Assembly (NCBI GenBank): GCA_009887135.1
Contig: QXYA01000101.1
Coordinates: 1 to 50,964, forward strand
Source of the DNA: Candidatus Poseidoniales archaeon
GTDB taxonomy: Archaea; Thermoplasmatota; Poseidoniia; Poseidoniales; Poseidoniaceae
Direction of reading: 5' to 3'
DNA: 50,964 nucleotides
Below the pieces are notes generated by a model that worked only from the letters and a program-made list of their open reading frames with translations, had not been told where the DNA came from and did no database searches. Made by a program: the position numbers and the translations under genes. Shown piece by piece: positions 9,467-18,615 of this stretch (its first letter is position 1; each line of letters begins with the position of its first letter).

Positions 9467-10393
9467 ATGCGGATTGGAATCATTGGAGCCGGTTCAATTG
9501 GTTCCCTTGTTGCAGGATGTCTAGCTTCAACTGATAGCACTCTTCTTCTCTATGGAAGAGGGCTACATGCTGCTGAATTGATGGTTAATGGATTGACACT
9601 ATCGGGAGTGAAAGACGATCAAATCAATGGCGATCGCTGGGAGGTAATTCCTTCTGAGCACCCACTTCCTTCTACAGTGTACTCCTCTTGTGATGTTGTT
9701 ATTTTTACTGGAAAACCTTCCACTGACATGGAGTTTCTTGAAGTCGGTAGGCATCTTTTGAAATCAGATGGTATTGCATTTTCACTTTCAAATGGAATGG
9801 GGTTCGAGGAAAAGATGGTTCATGCATTTGGTGCAAACCGTGTCCTTTCTGCAACGACAACTCATGGTGCTTACAGGCCAACCTCCGGTCATGTGGAGTG
9901 GGCTGGGAAAGGAGAACTCCTTCTTGGATCTTTTATTCACCCATATTCCTTTGAAGATTTCAAACCGCTCCTCTCCACTCTAAACAAATCAGGACTCGCT
10001 CCACGTTGGGTCGATGATGGGAGAGTGGCATTATGGAATAAAATGCTTCTAAACATTGCAATCAATCCCGTTGCAGCAGTAATTGGGAAAGAAAATTCTG
10101 CACTTCTTGAACCAATTCTATTCGATTCCGTTGTAGCTCTTATGCTTGAAGGTGTAAAGATTGCCCGAATGGAAGGAATCCAACTCGAGAATGATGAGCA
10201 ACTTGTCAATCGTTTACGAGAAGTGTTGGTTCATACTGGATCAAATTATTGCTCAATGTTACAAGATGTTCGGGCAGGAAGGCCAACCGAAATTGAAATT
10301 CTCAATGGAGAGATTTGTAGGAGAGGGGAGGGAATCGGCGTCCCCACGCCTCTGAATCAACTCATGACATCCCTTATTCATCAATTGAGATGA
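9467..10393 (+). CDS. panE: 2-dehydropantoate 2-reductase (ketopantoate reductase)
   Basis: A 308-residue NADPH-dependent reductase making pantoate for coenzyme A. The start ATG at 9467 overlaps the previous gene's final stretch (stop 9463-9465) behind GGAGGG; an upstream in-frame start at 9422 would lie inside that gene. The N-terminus MRIGIIGAGSIGSLVAG is the dinucleotide-binding loop. WNKMLLNIAINPVAAVIGKENSALL carries the catalytic lysine and the N-x-x-x-N-P-(V/I) signature, and SSMLQDVRAGRPTEIEILNG is matched by the SMLQDVRAGRPTEIE substrate motif. The 3' end overlaps nadB by 20 bases in convergent orientation. Confidence 0.93.
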   Translation: MRIGIIGAGSIGSLVAGCLASTDSTLLLYGRGLHAAELMVNGLTLSGVKDDQINGDRWEVIPSEHPLPSTVYSSCDVVIFTGKPSTDMEFLEVGRHLLKSDGIAFSLSNGMGFEEKMVHAFGANRVLSATTTHGAYRPTSGHVEWAGKGELLLGSFIHPYSFEDFKPLLSTLNKSGLAPRWVDDGRVALWNKMLLNIAINPVAAVIGKENSALLEPILFDSVVALMLEGVKIARMEGIQLENDEQLVNRLREVLVHTGSNYCSMLQDVRAGRPTEIEILNGEICRRGEGIGVPTPLNQLMTSLIHQLR

Positions 10394-11978
10394 TGTCTTT
10401 ATTGTAATGAAGGCCTCTGTTCTCAGTTCGCTCATTTGCATCTTCGGCTACAAGTCGACCAACCAAAATCATATTGCGAAGTTCCACGATTTCACGTGTG
10501 GGAATACTCGCTTTCCAAATAGCATCAATCTCTTGCTCCAAGAGAATCAGGCGACGAATGGCTCGTTGAAGTCGTGAATATTTCCTCGATATACCGACTT
10601 CATATCGCATCGTCTGATTCAATGTTGTACGGTCATGAGCGATGGGTCCATGTTCAGATAAGGTGTCGAGTCCATCGGATCTCCACTCAGGGAGTTGTTG
10701 AGGATTGGATTGAGGTTGATTTTTAATCAGATATTCTGAGGTTTGATGAGCAAAAACAACGGCTTCCAACAAACTGTTCGAGGCTAACCTGTTTGCTCCG
10801 TGCATACCAGTGCAAGCCACTTCACCGATGGCAAATAGACCAGGTATGACGTGATTATTGGAGGCGAGCAAAGCTCTTCCGTGAATGTCAACTTTCATTC
10901 CACCAACCATGTAGTGTGCGGCAGGGCCAACTGGTAATGGGTCCTTTCCAAGAGTCAATCCATAGGTCTCTAGACGATCAGCAATCATTGGAAATCGTAG
11001 TTTTAATTTCTCACTCTCAAGGTGCTGAGTTACAAGCCAAACATGTGACTTTCCAGTCTCAGCAAGTCTTTGATCGATTGCTCTGGCAACGATGTCTCTG
11101 GTTGCCATCGATCCTTCTTTTGATGCCGTAAGCGTGAACGAGAGTTCAGCAGGGTCCTGTTTTTTGTTTTTACACCATTCAACATATCCTTCATGGTCAA
11201 GAAGAACTGCTCCTTCACCTCGAAGGGCTTCTGTAATCAAAAATGGGCGCTCACCTTCCATCATTAAGGCTGTTGGATGGAATTGAACATAGGCCATACT
11301 TTCTATGCAAGCACCTGTTCTATAGGCCATAGCGACTCCATCTCCAGTAGCAACTGATGGATTTGTTGTCTTATCCCATAGTTGTCCTGCACCACCTGTT
11401 GCCAGGAGCACTGAATCGCCTGCAATCGTCTCGACTTTCCCAGAATCTTGATCTAATGCCCAGACGCCACATATTCCTTTTTCAGGGGATTTGTGCTCCT
11501 TCTGAATGAGGTCTATTGCTAATGTATTTGGTTTCATGAAAATATTTGGATGACGCTGCGCAGCATCGTTCAAAGCGCGTTCTATTTCTCTCCCTGTCGC
11601 ATCTTTTGCGTGCAGAATACGACGAGATGAATGTCCACCTTCTTGGGCTAATTGGAATTCGCCTTGTGTGGTTTTCTCAAACTGGACGCCAATGTCAAGT
11701 AAATCTTGGATGCGTCCGCCTGCTTCTTCTACAACCATCTGGACAACAGCCCTGTCACACATTCCATCGCCTGCACGCAGGGTATCTGCTACGTGACCCT
11801 CGATTTCGCTAACATTTGTTTTGTCAAGAATAGCTGCAATTCCTCCTTGCGCCCAATTTGTCGAGGAATCTTTTGGACGTTGTTTTGTCAGAACGGTAAC
11901 CGTCTGTCCTGCATTCGCCAACCGAAGCGCGGCAAATAGGCCCGCGATTCCAGTACCGATGATGAGCACTCTTGGCAT
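10374..11978 (-). CDS. nadB: L-aspartate oxidase
   Basis: A 534-residue FAD enzyme oxidising L-aspartate to iminoaspartate, the first step of de novo NAD synthesis. The N-terminal GTGIAGLFAALRLA (residues 7-20) is the FAD-binding loop. SSTNWAQGGIAAI, EGGHSSRRILHAKDATGRE and HYMVGGMKVD are family signatures, including active-site His and Arg residues. The C-terminal helical domain is complete. The start codon at 11978 follows AGGAACAG. nadA and nadC are not in the window. Confidence 0.95.
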   Translation of the reverse strand: MPRVLIIGTGIAGLFAALRLANAGQTVTVLTKQRPKDSSTNWAQGGIAAILDKTNVSEIEGHVADTLRAGDGMCDRAVVQMVVEEAGGRIQDLLDIGVQFEKTTQGEFQLAQEGGHSSRRILHAKDATGREIERALNDAAQRHPNIFMKPNTLAIDLIQKEHKSPEKGICGVWALDQDSGKVETIAGDSVLLATGGAGQLWDKTTNPSVATGDGVAMAYRTGACIESMAYVQFHPTALMMEGERPFLITEALRGEGAVLLDHEGYVEWCKNKKQDPAELSFTLTASKEGSMATRDIVARAIDQRLAETGKSHVWLVTQHLESEKLKLRFPMIADRLETYGLTLGKDPLPVGPAAHYMVGGMKVDIHGRALLASNNHVIPGLFAIGEVACTGMHGANRLASNSLLEAVVFAHQTSEYLIKNQPQSNPQQLPEWRSDGLDTLSEHGPIAHDRTTLNQTMRYEVGISRKYSRLQRAIRRLILLEQEIDAIWKASIPTREIVELRNMILVGRLVAEDANERTENRGLHYNKDIISIDE

Positions 11979-12063
11979 CGTCTGTTCCTAGTCGTCGTGG
12001 TTCTTGACAACATCGGTTTGTTCCTGCGATACTCCTATTTGTTCCCGTCTCTAGGCTCGGTCT

Positions 12064-12822
12064 ATGTTGCGTAAGTTAATCGGTCTAACTGGCTTGTTAA
12101 CTCTCGTTTTTGTTATTGCCAATGTACACTTCGGTGCTATGGCGCCTTATGTGGTCGATGGTGCGCCGAATTCTAGGCTTGATGTTCTTCGATTAGCTGA
12201 CCCTGGATGTACAATTCCAGAAATGGAGAAAGAAATTTCGGAGACAGGTAACGCCTTCTGTCTTTCTGAATCAGGTACCTGGGGTACAGCTGATATCATG
12301 CTCTTGTGCTGGGGCTTGCTGATTGTAACTGCAGGGCGATTCAGAATGCCCGCTAATCCTAAACTTGCTCGAAGAATACGTCGAATGATGATGATTTCAG
12401 GTTCGATGCTCTTTGGATTGGCAATTCTAGATCGCTTTGAACTATTGCCTACAGGGGCAAATTCAGAGTCTCTCTCGGATTTGATTCCACTTCCACTATC
12501 TTCTTGGCTTGTCCAAATCATCATGGCTGTTGTCGGTGCTTTACTCCTTAGAGGTCCGAAGTATCACGTTTCTGAGTTTGAAGAAAACTACCGTTCACTC
12601 GAATCCGAACGCGAGAAGGAATTGAGAATGCAACAAGTATTCAATGAAAAAGCACGTTCTATGGCTGCTTCAAAAGAAGGAATTGCAAAGAGAAGTCGAT
12701 TATTGGACAGAGATGCCGGACTTGTTCCATTCAGGACACGAACCTCTCCAAGAGTACGTGCAACTTGCCCATATTGCAAAGGCGGCGGTTGCAAAGAGTG
12801 TAGGATGGCTGGTGTTGTCTGA
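12064..12822 (+). CDS. small membrane protein with C-terminal zinc-ribbon-like motif
   Basis: A 252-residue protein I do not recognise. Four hydrophobic segments are visible (residues ~5-25, 76-92, 108-125, 143-163), with two cysteines in the first extracytoplasmic loop (GCTIP and AFCLSES) that could form a disulphide. The last ~85 residues are charged and helical, ending in CPYCKGGGCKEC, a compact four-cysteine motif suited to zinc. It lies between nadB (divergent) and smc, with 125 bases before smc, so it is probably a separate transcript. There is no ribosome site before the ATG, which suggests a leaderless message. Confidence 0.75.
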   Translation: MLRKLIGLTGLLTLVFVIANVHFGAMAPYVVDGAPNSRLDVLRLADPGCTIPEMEKEISETGNAFCLSESGTWGTADIMLLCWGLLIVTAGRFRMPANPKLARRIRRMMMISGSMLFGLAILDRFELLPTGANSESLSDLIPLPLSSWLVQIIMAVVGALLLRGPKYHVSEFEENYRSLESEREKELRMQQVFNEKARSMAASKEGIAKRSRLLDRDAGLVPFRTRTSPRVRATCPYCKGGGCKECRMAGVV

Positions 12823-12882
12823 GAAACGGCACCATTTTTACTCCTATCAAACGTGTGCCTCAGACGTATAATCAACCTATTG

Positions 12883-12916
12883 TTTAAATCCCCTCGACGA
12901 ACGGTGTTCGCGTTAA
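12883..12916 (+). promoter_or_regulatory. predicted smc promoter: box A plus CGCGTTAA at the expected start site
   Basis: TTTAAAT at 12883-12889 fits an archaeal TATA box. Counting about 26 bases on gives a transcription start near 12912, inside the octamer CGCGTTAA at 12909-12916. That octamer (as its complement) is the core of the symmetric array at 19968-20022. The overlap of box spacing and octamer is suggestive of an operator but rests on one copy. Confidence 0.4.
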
Positions 12917-12947
12917 GGTCAGTGAAATATCTGGCAGAGGGATTGGG

Positions 12948-15900
12948 ATGTTTCTAAAAGCACTTGAAATGGAGAACTTCAAATCGTTTCGTGGAGAGGT
13001 AGTAATACCTCTTGATCGTGGCTTTTCAGCAATTACAGGCCCTAATGGATCTGGCAAGTCCAACTGTGGAGATGGCATCCAATTTGTATTGGGGCCTAAA
13101 TCGACTCGAACCATTCGAGCTCAAAACACAAAGCAGTTGATGTTCAATGGTGCTGAGGGATACAAACCTGCTCGTAATTGTACAGTGACATTGGTATTTG
13201 GAAATCCTGTCCTCTCAAACGGAAGACGACGCCTCCCTATCGAAAACGATGAAGTCCGCATGACTCGATCAATTCGATTAACAGCCTCGGATAACGTCGT
13301 TTCCTCATACTTACTCGACGGAGAAGAAAGTTCTCAGAAATCGTTCCACCGTTTACTCAATGCTGCAAATGCACGTCCTGATGGCTACAATATTGTTCTT
13401 CAAGGCGACGTAACAGGTTTGGCTCGAATGACTCCTATTGAACGCCGTAAAGTTCTGGATGGAGTTGCTGGTGTAACATCCTATGATGATGAAATTCGTA
13501 AAGCTAAGAAACAACAGGACAACGTCGATTCTTATCTTGAACGAATTGGTATGCTTCAAGAAGAGCAACAAGTGCGTCTTAAGGAACTCTCAGAAGAGAG
13601 GAAAATTGCTGTTAAAGCTCAGTCGATCACAGATGAACTTACACTTTCTCGTTCTCAACGGTATCAAGCCATGTATGCAAGTTTACAATTTGAACTTCAA
13701 CACCAAATCGAAGAACAACTTCGGTATGTAGAAGAAGCTTCTGCCCTGGAAGGGGAAGTCAAAGAAGGAAGTAAAACACTTGTCAGATTAGATGACCGGA
13801 TTGGTGAAATCCAGAAACAAATCGATGACCTACTCGGTGGGGACGGTAATGCACTCTCTCAAGCCATTCACAGTTTGCGGGTTCAAGTCGACAGAGATAA
13901 AGATCGTATTGAAGATGCCAAACAAGCAGATATTGATGATAATGAAGAACTCGAGATATCACTTGAACGCTACAATGAAGCTGCTCATGCTCTCGAATTG
14001 TTGCTCACAGAAGTCAAAACCAGTAAGGCTCAACTTGAAGAATGCGAGAGAATGTTGGCTGAAGCACAATCTGAGGAAGATGAAGTACGTTCACTTCTCG
14101 AAGGTTCAGGTAAAACCAATGCGGAACTCAACAGAGCACTGGGGGATGCTATTGGGGCGCTTGAAGAAGCGAAAAAAGCAGTTGCTGCAGCCCAATCAGA
14201 AGTTGATAGGACTGCTGCTCAAGTCGAAATCATCGCATCCTCTCTTGGGGAAGCAGAAGAAAAATTCGAGGAATCTCGACTTGAACTTGAAGAAAAAGAA
14301 GCAGAATTCAAAGCTGTTAGTGGTTCAGGAAAGAAGGTTGATCGTTCTTCTTTAACACAAGGAATCATCGATTCAGAGAAAGCAGAATCAAGGCTACTCG
14401 AGGAAAACGCAGCAATTGAACGGAGAATGACGGAAACAGAGCGTCAACTTCGTTCTGCCAGGGCAGAACTCGAATCTAAATCAAATTCCAAAGGAATGGC
14501 AGGAGGGGCCGCAGCAGTGCTAGGGGCACGAGATCGTGGCGAATTACGAGGCGTTATCGGCACCATTGCAGAACTATGTGGTCCAATAAATGCTGAACAT
14601 GAAACGGCTCTTGCAACTGCATTTGGTGGAGCTATGACCTCCGTTGTGGTCGATTCAGACCAAGTTGCAGCAGAGGCTATTCGTTGGCTTGCTCAGCGTA
14701 AAGCAGGTAGGGCAACATTCCTTCCACTGAATAAATTAACAGCGAACCGGGCCGGTGGAAAAGCAATGATGGTTGCCAGAAAGCCAGGAGTTATCGGATT
14801 TGCATACGAACTTCTCGAATATGATCCACGAATCGATGCAGCAATCAAATTCGCTCTTCGAAATACTCTCATCGTTGACAGTATGGAAATAGCCCGACAA
14901 AACATGGGCGGGGTCCGGCTTGTAACAATGAGGGGAGACATAACCGAAGCAGGTGGTGCGATGGTTGGAGGTTCACGTGCACGTATGTCCGTTGGATTTG
15001 GCGGAGGAATTGCAGGTGCAAAAGAAGTCGAGCGTCTCTCATCAGAGATTGAACGTCTTCGCCTAATGTCAGATACTGTATCTGCAGCACTGGTTGATGT
15101 ACGCGCTGAACAGAAATCATTGCGAAACCAAATCAATGAACTTGCTAATGAAGAAGGGACTCTCAAGAGAGAAACGCTTCGAGCAGAACTTTCAACATTC
15201 AAGAAAACTCATGCGACATTAATTGGTGATGTAAAGAGATTAAAAGAACAACTGCAAGCACTTGAGGCACTTGGAGGCGTTCAACTGGAAGCACTGGATA
15301 CTGCTGAATGCAGTGTGGCTGATGCCGAGATTGTCCGTAAGAATGCTCACAATGCACTTGAAGATGCAAGTCCACAGCATCTGAAAGATCGGTTGCACGA
15401 ATCAACTGTCAAGCGTACAAAAGCCGAAGGCATTCGTTCGAATGCAGAAGTTACGTTGAAAGGTGCATCTGAACGTAAAGATTTACTTACAAACAGTGCT
15501 GATGGCGAGAAAGAACGTATTTTACAACTTGAAACAGGTCTTTCAACGAGAGCTGAATCTGTTATCGCCTTGAAAGCGTCAATTCAAACCAATGGGGCTG
15601 CCCTTGCAGAAAAGGAAGCAGAACGCGCCCAATATCTTGAGGAGAATAAGGGGCTTGAAGATGAGCGATTGGAACTGGTTGAAGAGCGTGCAGGTCTTAA
15701 TTCCTCATTGACTCAAAAAGCCAACCAAGCCCGAAGCCACCGTAATCTTTCTTCTGAATTCGAACGTACGATTCAACAAAAGCGACAGGAACTCCATGGT
15801 GTCGAAATGGACATGGGGGCCACTGGAATTGAACCTGCGGAAGAAGGAACAGTGCTTGACAGTGTTGCAGACATCGATCGTAGAATCCGTCGACTTGAAC

Positions 15901-16817
15901 GACGCTTGGAAGAGTTCGGAATGGTCAACATGCGTGCTATCGAACAATACGATACCGTAGAAGAGCGATTGAATGCTATGGACGGTGACTTCAAGAAACT
16001 CAGAGATCGCAAGAAACAGTTGATTGAAGTTGCAGAACGCCTAGAAGAACAACGTAAGATTCGCTTGATTGCAGTCCTCGAAAAGGTCAATGAGAACTTC
16101 AAGAAGGTGTACAAGGCTGTCAGTAATGGTGGCCGCGGAGAATTATATCTTGAGAATAAAGATGAACCATTCAAAGGTGGTCTTGAACTATGGGCTCAGC
16201 CGAAAGGAAAGTCATCAAATGTTACCCGGCATCAATTATCTGGTGGTGAGCAATCTGTTGCTGCTTTGGCACTTATCTTCGCAATTCAGGATTATGACCC
16301 AAGTCCGTTCTATTACTTTGATGAAGTCGACCAGAATCTTGACAGTGTAAATGCTGAATGTATCGCTAAGATGTGTCGTGAGCGCAGTAAGCGAGCACAA
16401 TTCATCATGGTCACGCTCAGAAAGGTCTCGCTGCAACTCGCCGATCATCACATTGGAATAACTCACGGTGGAGATGGCTGCAGCCGAAGGATTGTGGATT
16501 TCGATCAGGAGCAAGCCATTGCTCTTGGAGAACAAGCTCTCAAGGAAGCCGAAACTGCAGCAGCAACCAATCTGAAGCGGGCAGAAGAAGAGCAAAAAGG
16601 ACTTGCAGAGATGCCAACAGTTCCAGAACCACTTCCTGCTCCACAAAGCCTTGGTGGCTTGTTAAAGCACATGGCAGAGGATGAAAGTATTGCTTCTCTG
16701 ACCGAACGTACACTTGAAACGAATGAGGATATTGAAGAGCGAGCAAAGCTCGTAGAATCAATTGCATCAATGGATGAAGAAGAACAAACTGAATCCTCTA
16801 TAGAAAAGGCTGAATGA
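12948..16817 (+). CDS. smc: chromosome segregation protein SMC
   Basis: A 1289-residue structural-maintenance-of-chromosomes ATPase. Walker A GPNGSGKSN is at residues 31-39. Two long coiled coils flank a hinge at roughly residues 520-690 (GVIGTIAELCGPINAEHETAL and the glycine-rich GGAMVGGSRAR). The signature LSGGEQ is near residue 1096 and Walker B PFYYFDEVDQNLD near 1123. After the ATPase head (~1170) there is an unusual ~115-residue acidic, Glu-rich tail, which makes the protein longer than the common 1150-1200. The next two genes are scpA and scpB, completing a prokaryotic condensin. GGGATTGGG precedes the ATG. Confidence 0.98.
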   Translation: MFLKALEMENFKSFRGEVVIPLDRGFSAITGPNGSGKSNCGDGIQFVLGPKSTRTIRAQNTKQLMFNGAEGYKPARNCTVTLVFGNPVLSNGRRRLPIENDEVRMTRSIRLTASDNVVSSYLLDGEESSQKSFHRLLNAANARPDGYNIVLQGDVTGLARMTPIERRKVLDGVAGVTSYDDEIRKAKKQQDNVDSYLERIGMLQEEQQVRLKELSEERKIAVKAQSITDELTLSRSQRYQAMYASLQFELQHQIEEQLRYVEEASALEGEVKEGSKTLVRLDDRIGEIQKQIDDLLGGDGNALSQAIHSLRVQVDRDKDRIEDAKQADIDDNEELEISLERYNEAAHALELLLTEVKTSKAQLEECERMLAEAQSEEDEVRSLLEGSGKTNAELNRALGDAIGALEEAKKAVAAAQSEVDRTAAQVEIIASSLGEAEEKFEESRLELEEKEAEFKAVSGSGKKVDRSSLTQGIIDSEKAESRLLEENAAIERRMTETERQLRSARAELESKSNSKGMAGGAAAVLGARDRGELRGVIGTIAELCGPINAEHETALATAFGGAMTSVVVDSDQVAAEAIRWLAQRKAGRATFLPLNKLTANRAGGKAMMVARKPGVIGFAYELLEYDPRIDAAIKFALRNTLIVDSMEIARQNMGGVRLVTMRGDITEAGGAMVGGSRARMSVGFGGGIAGAKEVERLSSEIERLRLMSDTVSAALVDVRAEQKSLRNQINELANEEGTLKRETLRAELSTFKKTHATLIGDVKRLKEQLQALEALGGVQLEALDTAECSVADAEIVRKNAHNALEDASPQHLKDRLHESTVKRTKAEGIRSNAEVTLKGASERKDLLTNSADGEKERILQLETGLSTRAESVIALKASIQTNGAALAEKEAERAQYLEENKGLEDERLELVEERAGLNSSLTQKANQARSHRNLSSEFERTIQQKRQELHGVEMDMGATGIEPAEEGTVLDSVADIDRRIRRLERRLEEFGMVNMRAIEQYDTVEERLNAMDGDFKKLRDRKKQLIEVAERLEEQRKIRLIAVLEKVNENFKKVYKAVSNGGRGELYLENKDEPFKGGLELWAQPKGKSSNVTRHQLSGGEQSVAALALIFAIQDYDPSPFYYFDEVDQNLDSVNAECIAKMCRERSKRAQFIMVTLRKVSLQLADHHIGITHGGDGCSRRIVDFDQEQAIALGEQALKEAETAAATNLKRAEEEQKGLAEMPTVPEPLPAPQSLGGLLKHMAEDESIASLTERTLETNEDIEERAKLVESIASMDEEEQTESSIEKAE

Positions 16818-16827
16818 GGCGATTTTG

Positions 16828-18003
16828 GTGATTCAAAAAGGTCTAGATCAATGGTTCCTTCGCCAGGATGTCATCGATCAATTGCTCCAAAGTGGGGATG
16901 ATGACCTTGAAGGAATCAACGCTTATGCCGACAGAATCATGATGATCGCTCAAACTGAAGAGGCTGAGCATCAAACACTTGACGACCCATTTGACAGAAG
17001 CGTAGCCTTAGTCATGTCTTTGGTTGGTAGTGAAGGATTAGATGCTTGGAATATTGATTTGACCAGTTTTCTGAAACAATTTACAAATCGGGTAAAATCC
17101 CAGGCGAGCGATTTGGATTTACCTGCCTGTGGCCGACTTATTCGTATGGCATGGGAAGTGCTTCATCACCAAGCCGCTCTACTTTTCGATCGTGTACAGT
17201 ATCAAGATCAAGGGGACGAATGGGATACAGGTTTTGATTTCGGTTGGGAAGCAGAGTATGATGACCAAGAATTTCACTTTACCAACACTGTTCTCCAAGG
17301 TGATGCTGACGATGTACTTGCAGGGCTTTTTGATGAGCGAGTACGTCGTGAAGAAGGGCGCCCAGTCACATTAGGTGAACTTCTATCGGCACTAAAGGAT
17401 GCGGCTGAAGATGCTGATGCGATTAAACAACGTGAGGTGAATAGAGCTGTGCATGCAGTCGAATTAGAAGACATGCTCTCGAATGTCGGGGGACGAATGC
17501 ACAATGAAGATTTAGATGGAGATATTGAGCGATGCTGGACAGCTCTTCGTCAAACTACTCAATCAATGGAATCGGATAATGTTCCTCTTTCAGAAGTGAT
17601 GAACGCTCTGCGGCCGATCTTAGAATTGACATTCGGAGTAATTCCTGAAGGTTATGAAAAGGATGCCAAGGTGAGTTCCTTCATTGCCGGATTGTTCCTC
17701 ACTCACAAGGGGATTGCTTCCATTACACAAGGGAATGGGGTTACAGACGTCATTATGATTGAAGATCTGTGGCCACAACTAGGTACCTTTTCTGAAGTCA
17801 TTGAAGCGAGCCAGGAAGAAGATGAAGTGTCTTTAACAAAACGTGAAGACGCCAAAACGGGTTCTATGCTCCATGCTGAGAGATTGCAATTAAGGGCTGA
17901 GAAGGCACGTGAGGCAGAAGAAAAACAGCGCCTGAAGAGGGAGAAGGAACTTCTCCATGAACAACATAAGGTCGATGAAAATCTTGACTGGCTTGTTGAA
18001 TGA
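16828..18003 (+). CDS. scpA: segregation and condensation protein A (kleisin)
   Basis: The protein has 391 residues, counting from the GTG at 16828; a TTG one codon earlier is the alternative, both behind GAGGCGAT. It is the kleisin that bridges SMC heads. The segment RSVALVMSLVGSEGLDAWNIDLTSFLKQF resembles the conserved ScpA N-terminal helix region (LL-x-L-I-x-x-x-x-L-D-I-x-x-I). The C-terminus (~310-391) is a charged helix rich in Arg/Glu. It is longer than typical bacterial ScpA (~250). Assignment leans on both sequence and position between smc and scpB. Confidence 0.85.
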   Translation: MIQKGLDQWFLRQDVIDQLLQSGDDDLEGINAYADRIMMIAQTEEAEHQTLDDPFDRSVALVMSLVGSEGLDAWNIDLTSFLKQFTNRVKSQASDLDLPACGRLIRMAWEVLHHQAALLFDRVQYQDQGDEWDTGFDFGWEAEYDDQEFHFTNTVLQGDADDVLAGLFDERVRREEGRPVTLGELLSALKDAAEDADAIKQREVNRAVHAVELEDMLSNVGGRMHNEDLDGDIERCWTALRQTTQSMESDNVPLSEVMNALRPILELTFGVIPEGYEKDAKVSSFIAGLFLTHKGIASITQGNGVTDVIMIEDLWPQLGTFSEVIEASQEEDEVSLTKREDAKTGSMLHAERLQLRAEKAREAEEKQRLKREKELLHEQHKVDENLDWLVE

Positions 18004-18012
18004 GGTGATCAT

Positions 18013-18615
18013 ATGACTGAATTAGCATTAGAAACTCTCTTGGAAGCCACTTTGTTCGGATCAGGTAAATCAATGTCAATCCCTGAACTCGCAGAATCTC
18101 TCGGGTATGAGGCGGAAGAGATTACAGAATCGCTGAATACTCTTCAAGGTACTATGAAGCGAAGACGAGGCGGTGCATTGCGACTTGTCGAAATCGGTGG
18201 TAAGTGGGCGATGGAGGTTCGTAATGAGGTTACGGAGCATCTTCCTGCAAGCACCAAGACAGACATGCCAAAGAAGTTACTCAAGGCTGCTGCATTGATT
18301 GCCTATCATCAACCAATGCATCAATCAAGACTTGTTGAATTACTTGGTCAAAAAGCGTATGACTACGTTCGAGAACTTGCTCAGTATGGGATGATTCAAA
18401 GAAGAAAGGAAGGCAACACTCGTCGCTTAACGACTACGCGTCGCTTTTCAGAAGCCTTTGGCTGCCCCCACACTGACCTTCGAAAAGTACGAAAATGGTT
18501 CAGAGAGCAAGTTACTGATGCGGGTCTATTCGATGGGATGGAAGAGGTAGATGCACTACAAGAAATTGGCGAAGATGGCCTTATTCAGGCCACGTTGCCT
18601 CTGGAAGAAGAGTGA
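18013..18615 (+). CDS. scpB: segregation and condensation protein B
   Basis: A 200-residue protein with two winged-helix domains. ALETLLEATLFGSGKSMSIPELAESLG is the classic start of ScpB, and KLLKAAALIAYHQPMHQSRLVELLGQKAYDYVRELAQYGMI is the second winged helix (usual form: LE-x-L-A-I-I-A-Y-x-Q-P-I-T). It binds ScpA and modulates the SMC complex. GAGGTGAT precedes the ATG, ten bases after scpA. Its stop codon directly abuts the stop codon of the convergent HMG-CoA reductase gene, with no spacer. Confidence 0.95.
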   Translation: MTELALETLLEATLFGSGKSMSIPELAESLGYEAEEITESLNTLQGTMKRRRGGALRLVEIGGKWAMEVRNEVTEHLPASTKTDMPKKLLKAAALIAYHQPMHQSRLVELLGQKAYDYVRELAQYGMIQRRKEGNTRRLTTTRRFSEAFGCPHTDLRKVRKWFREQVTDAGLFDGMEEVDALQEIGEDGLIQATLPLEEE

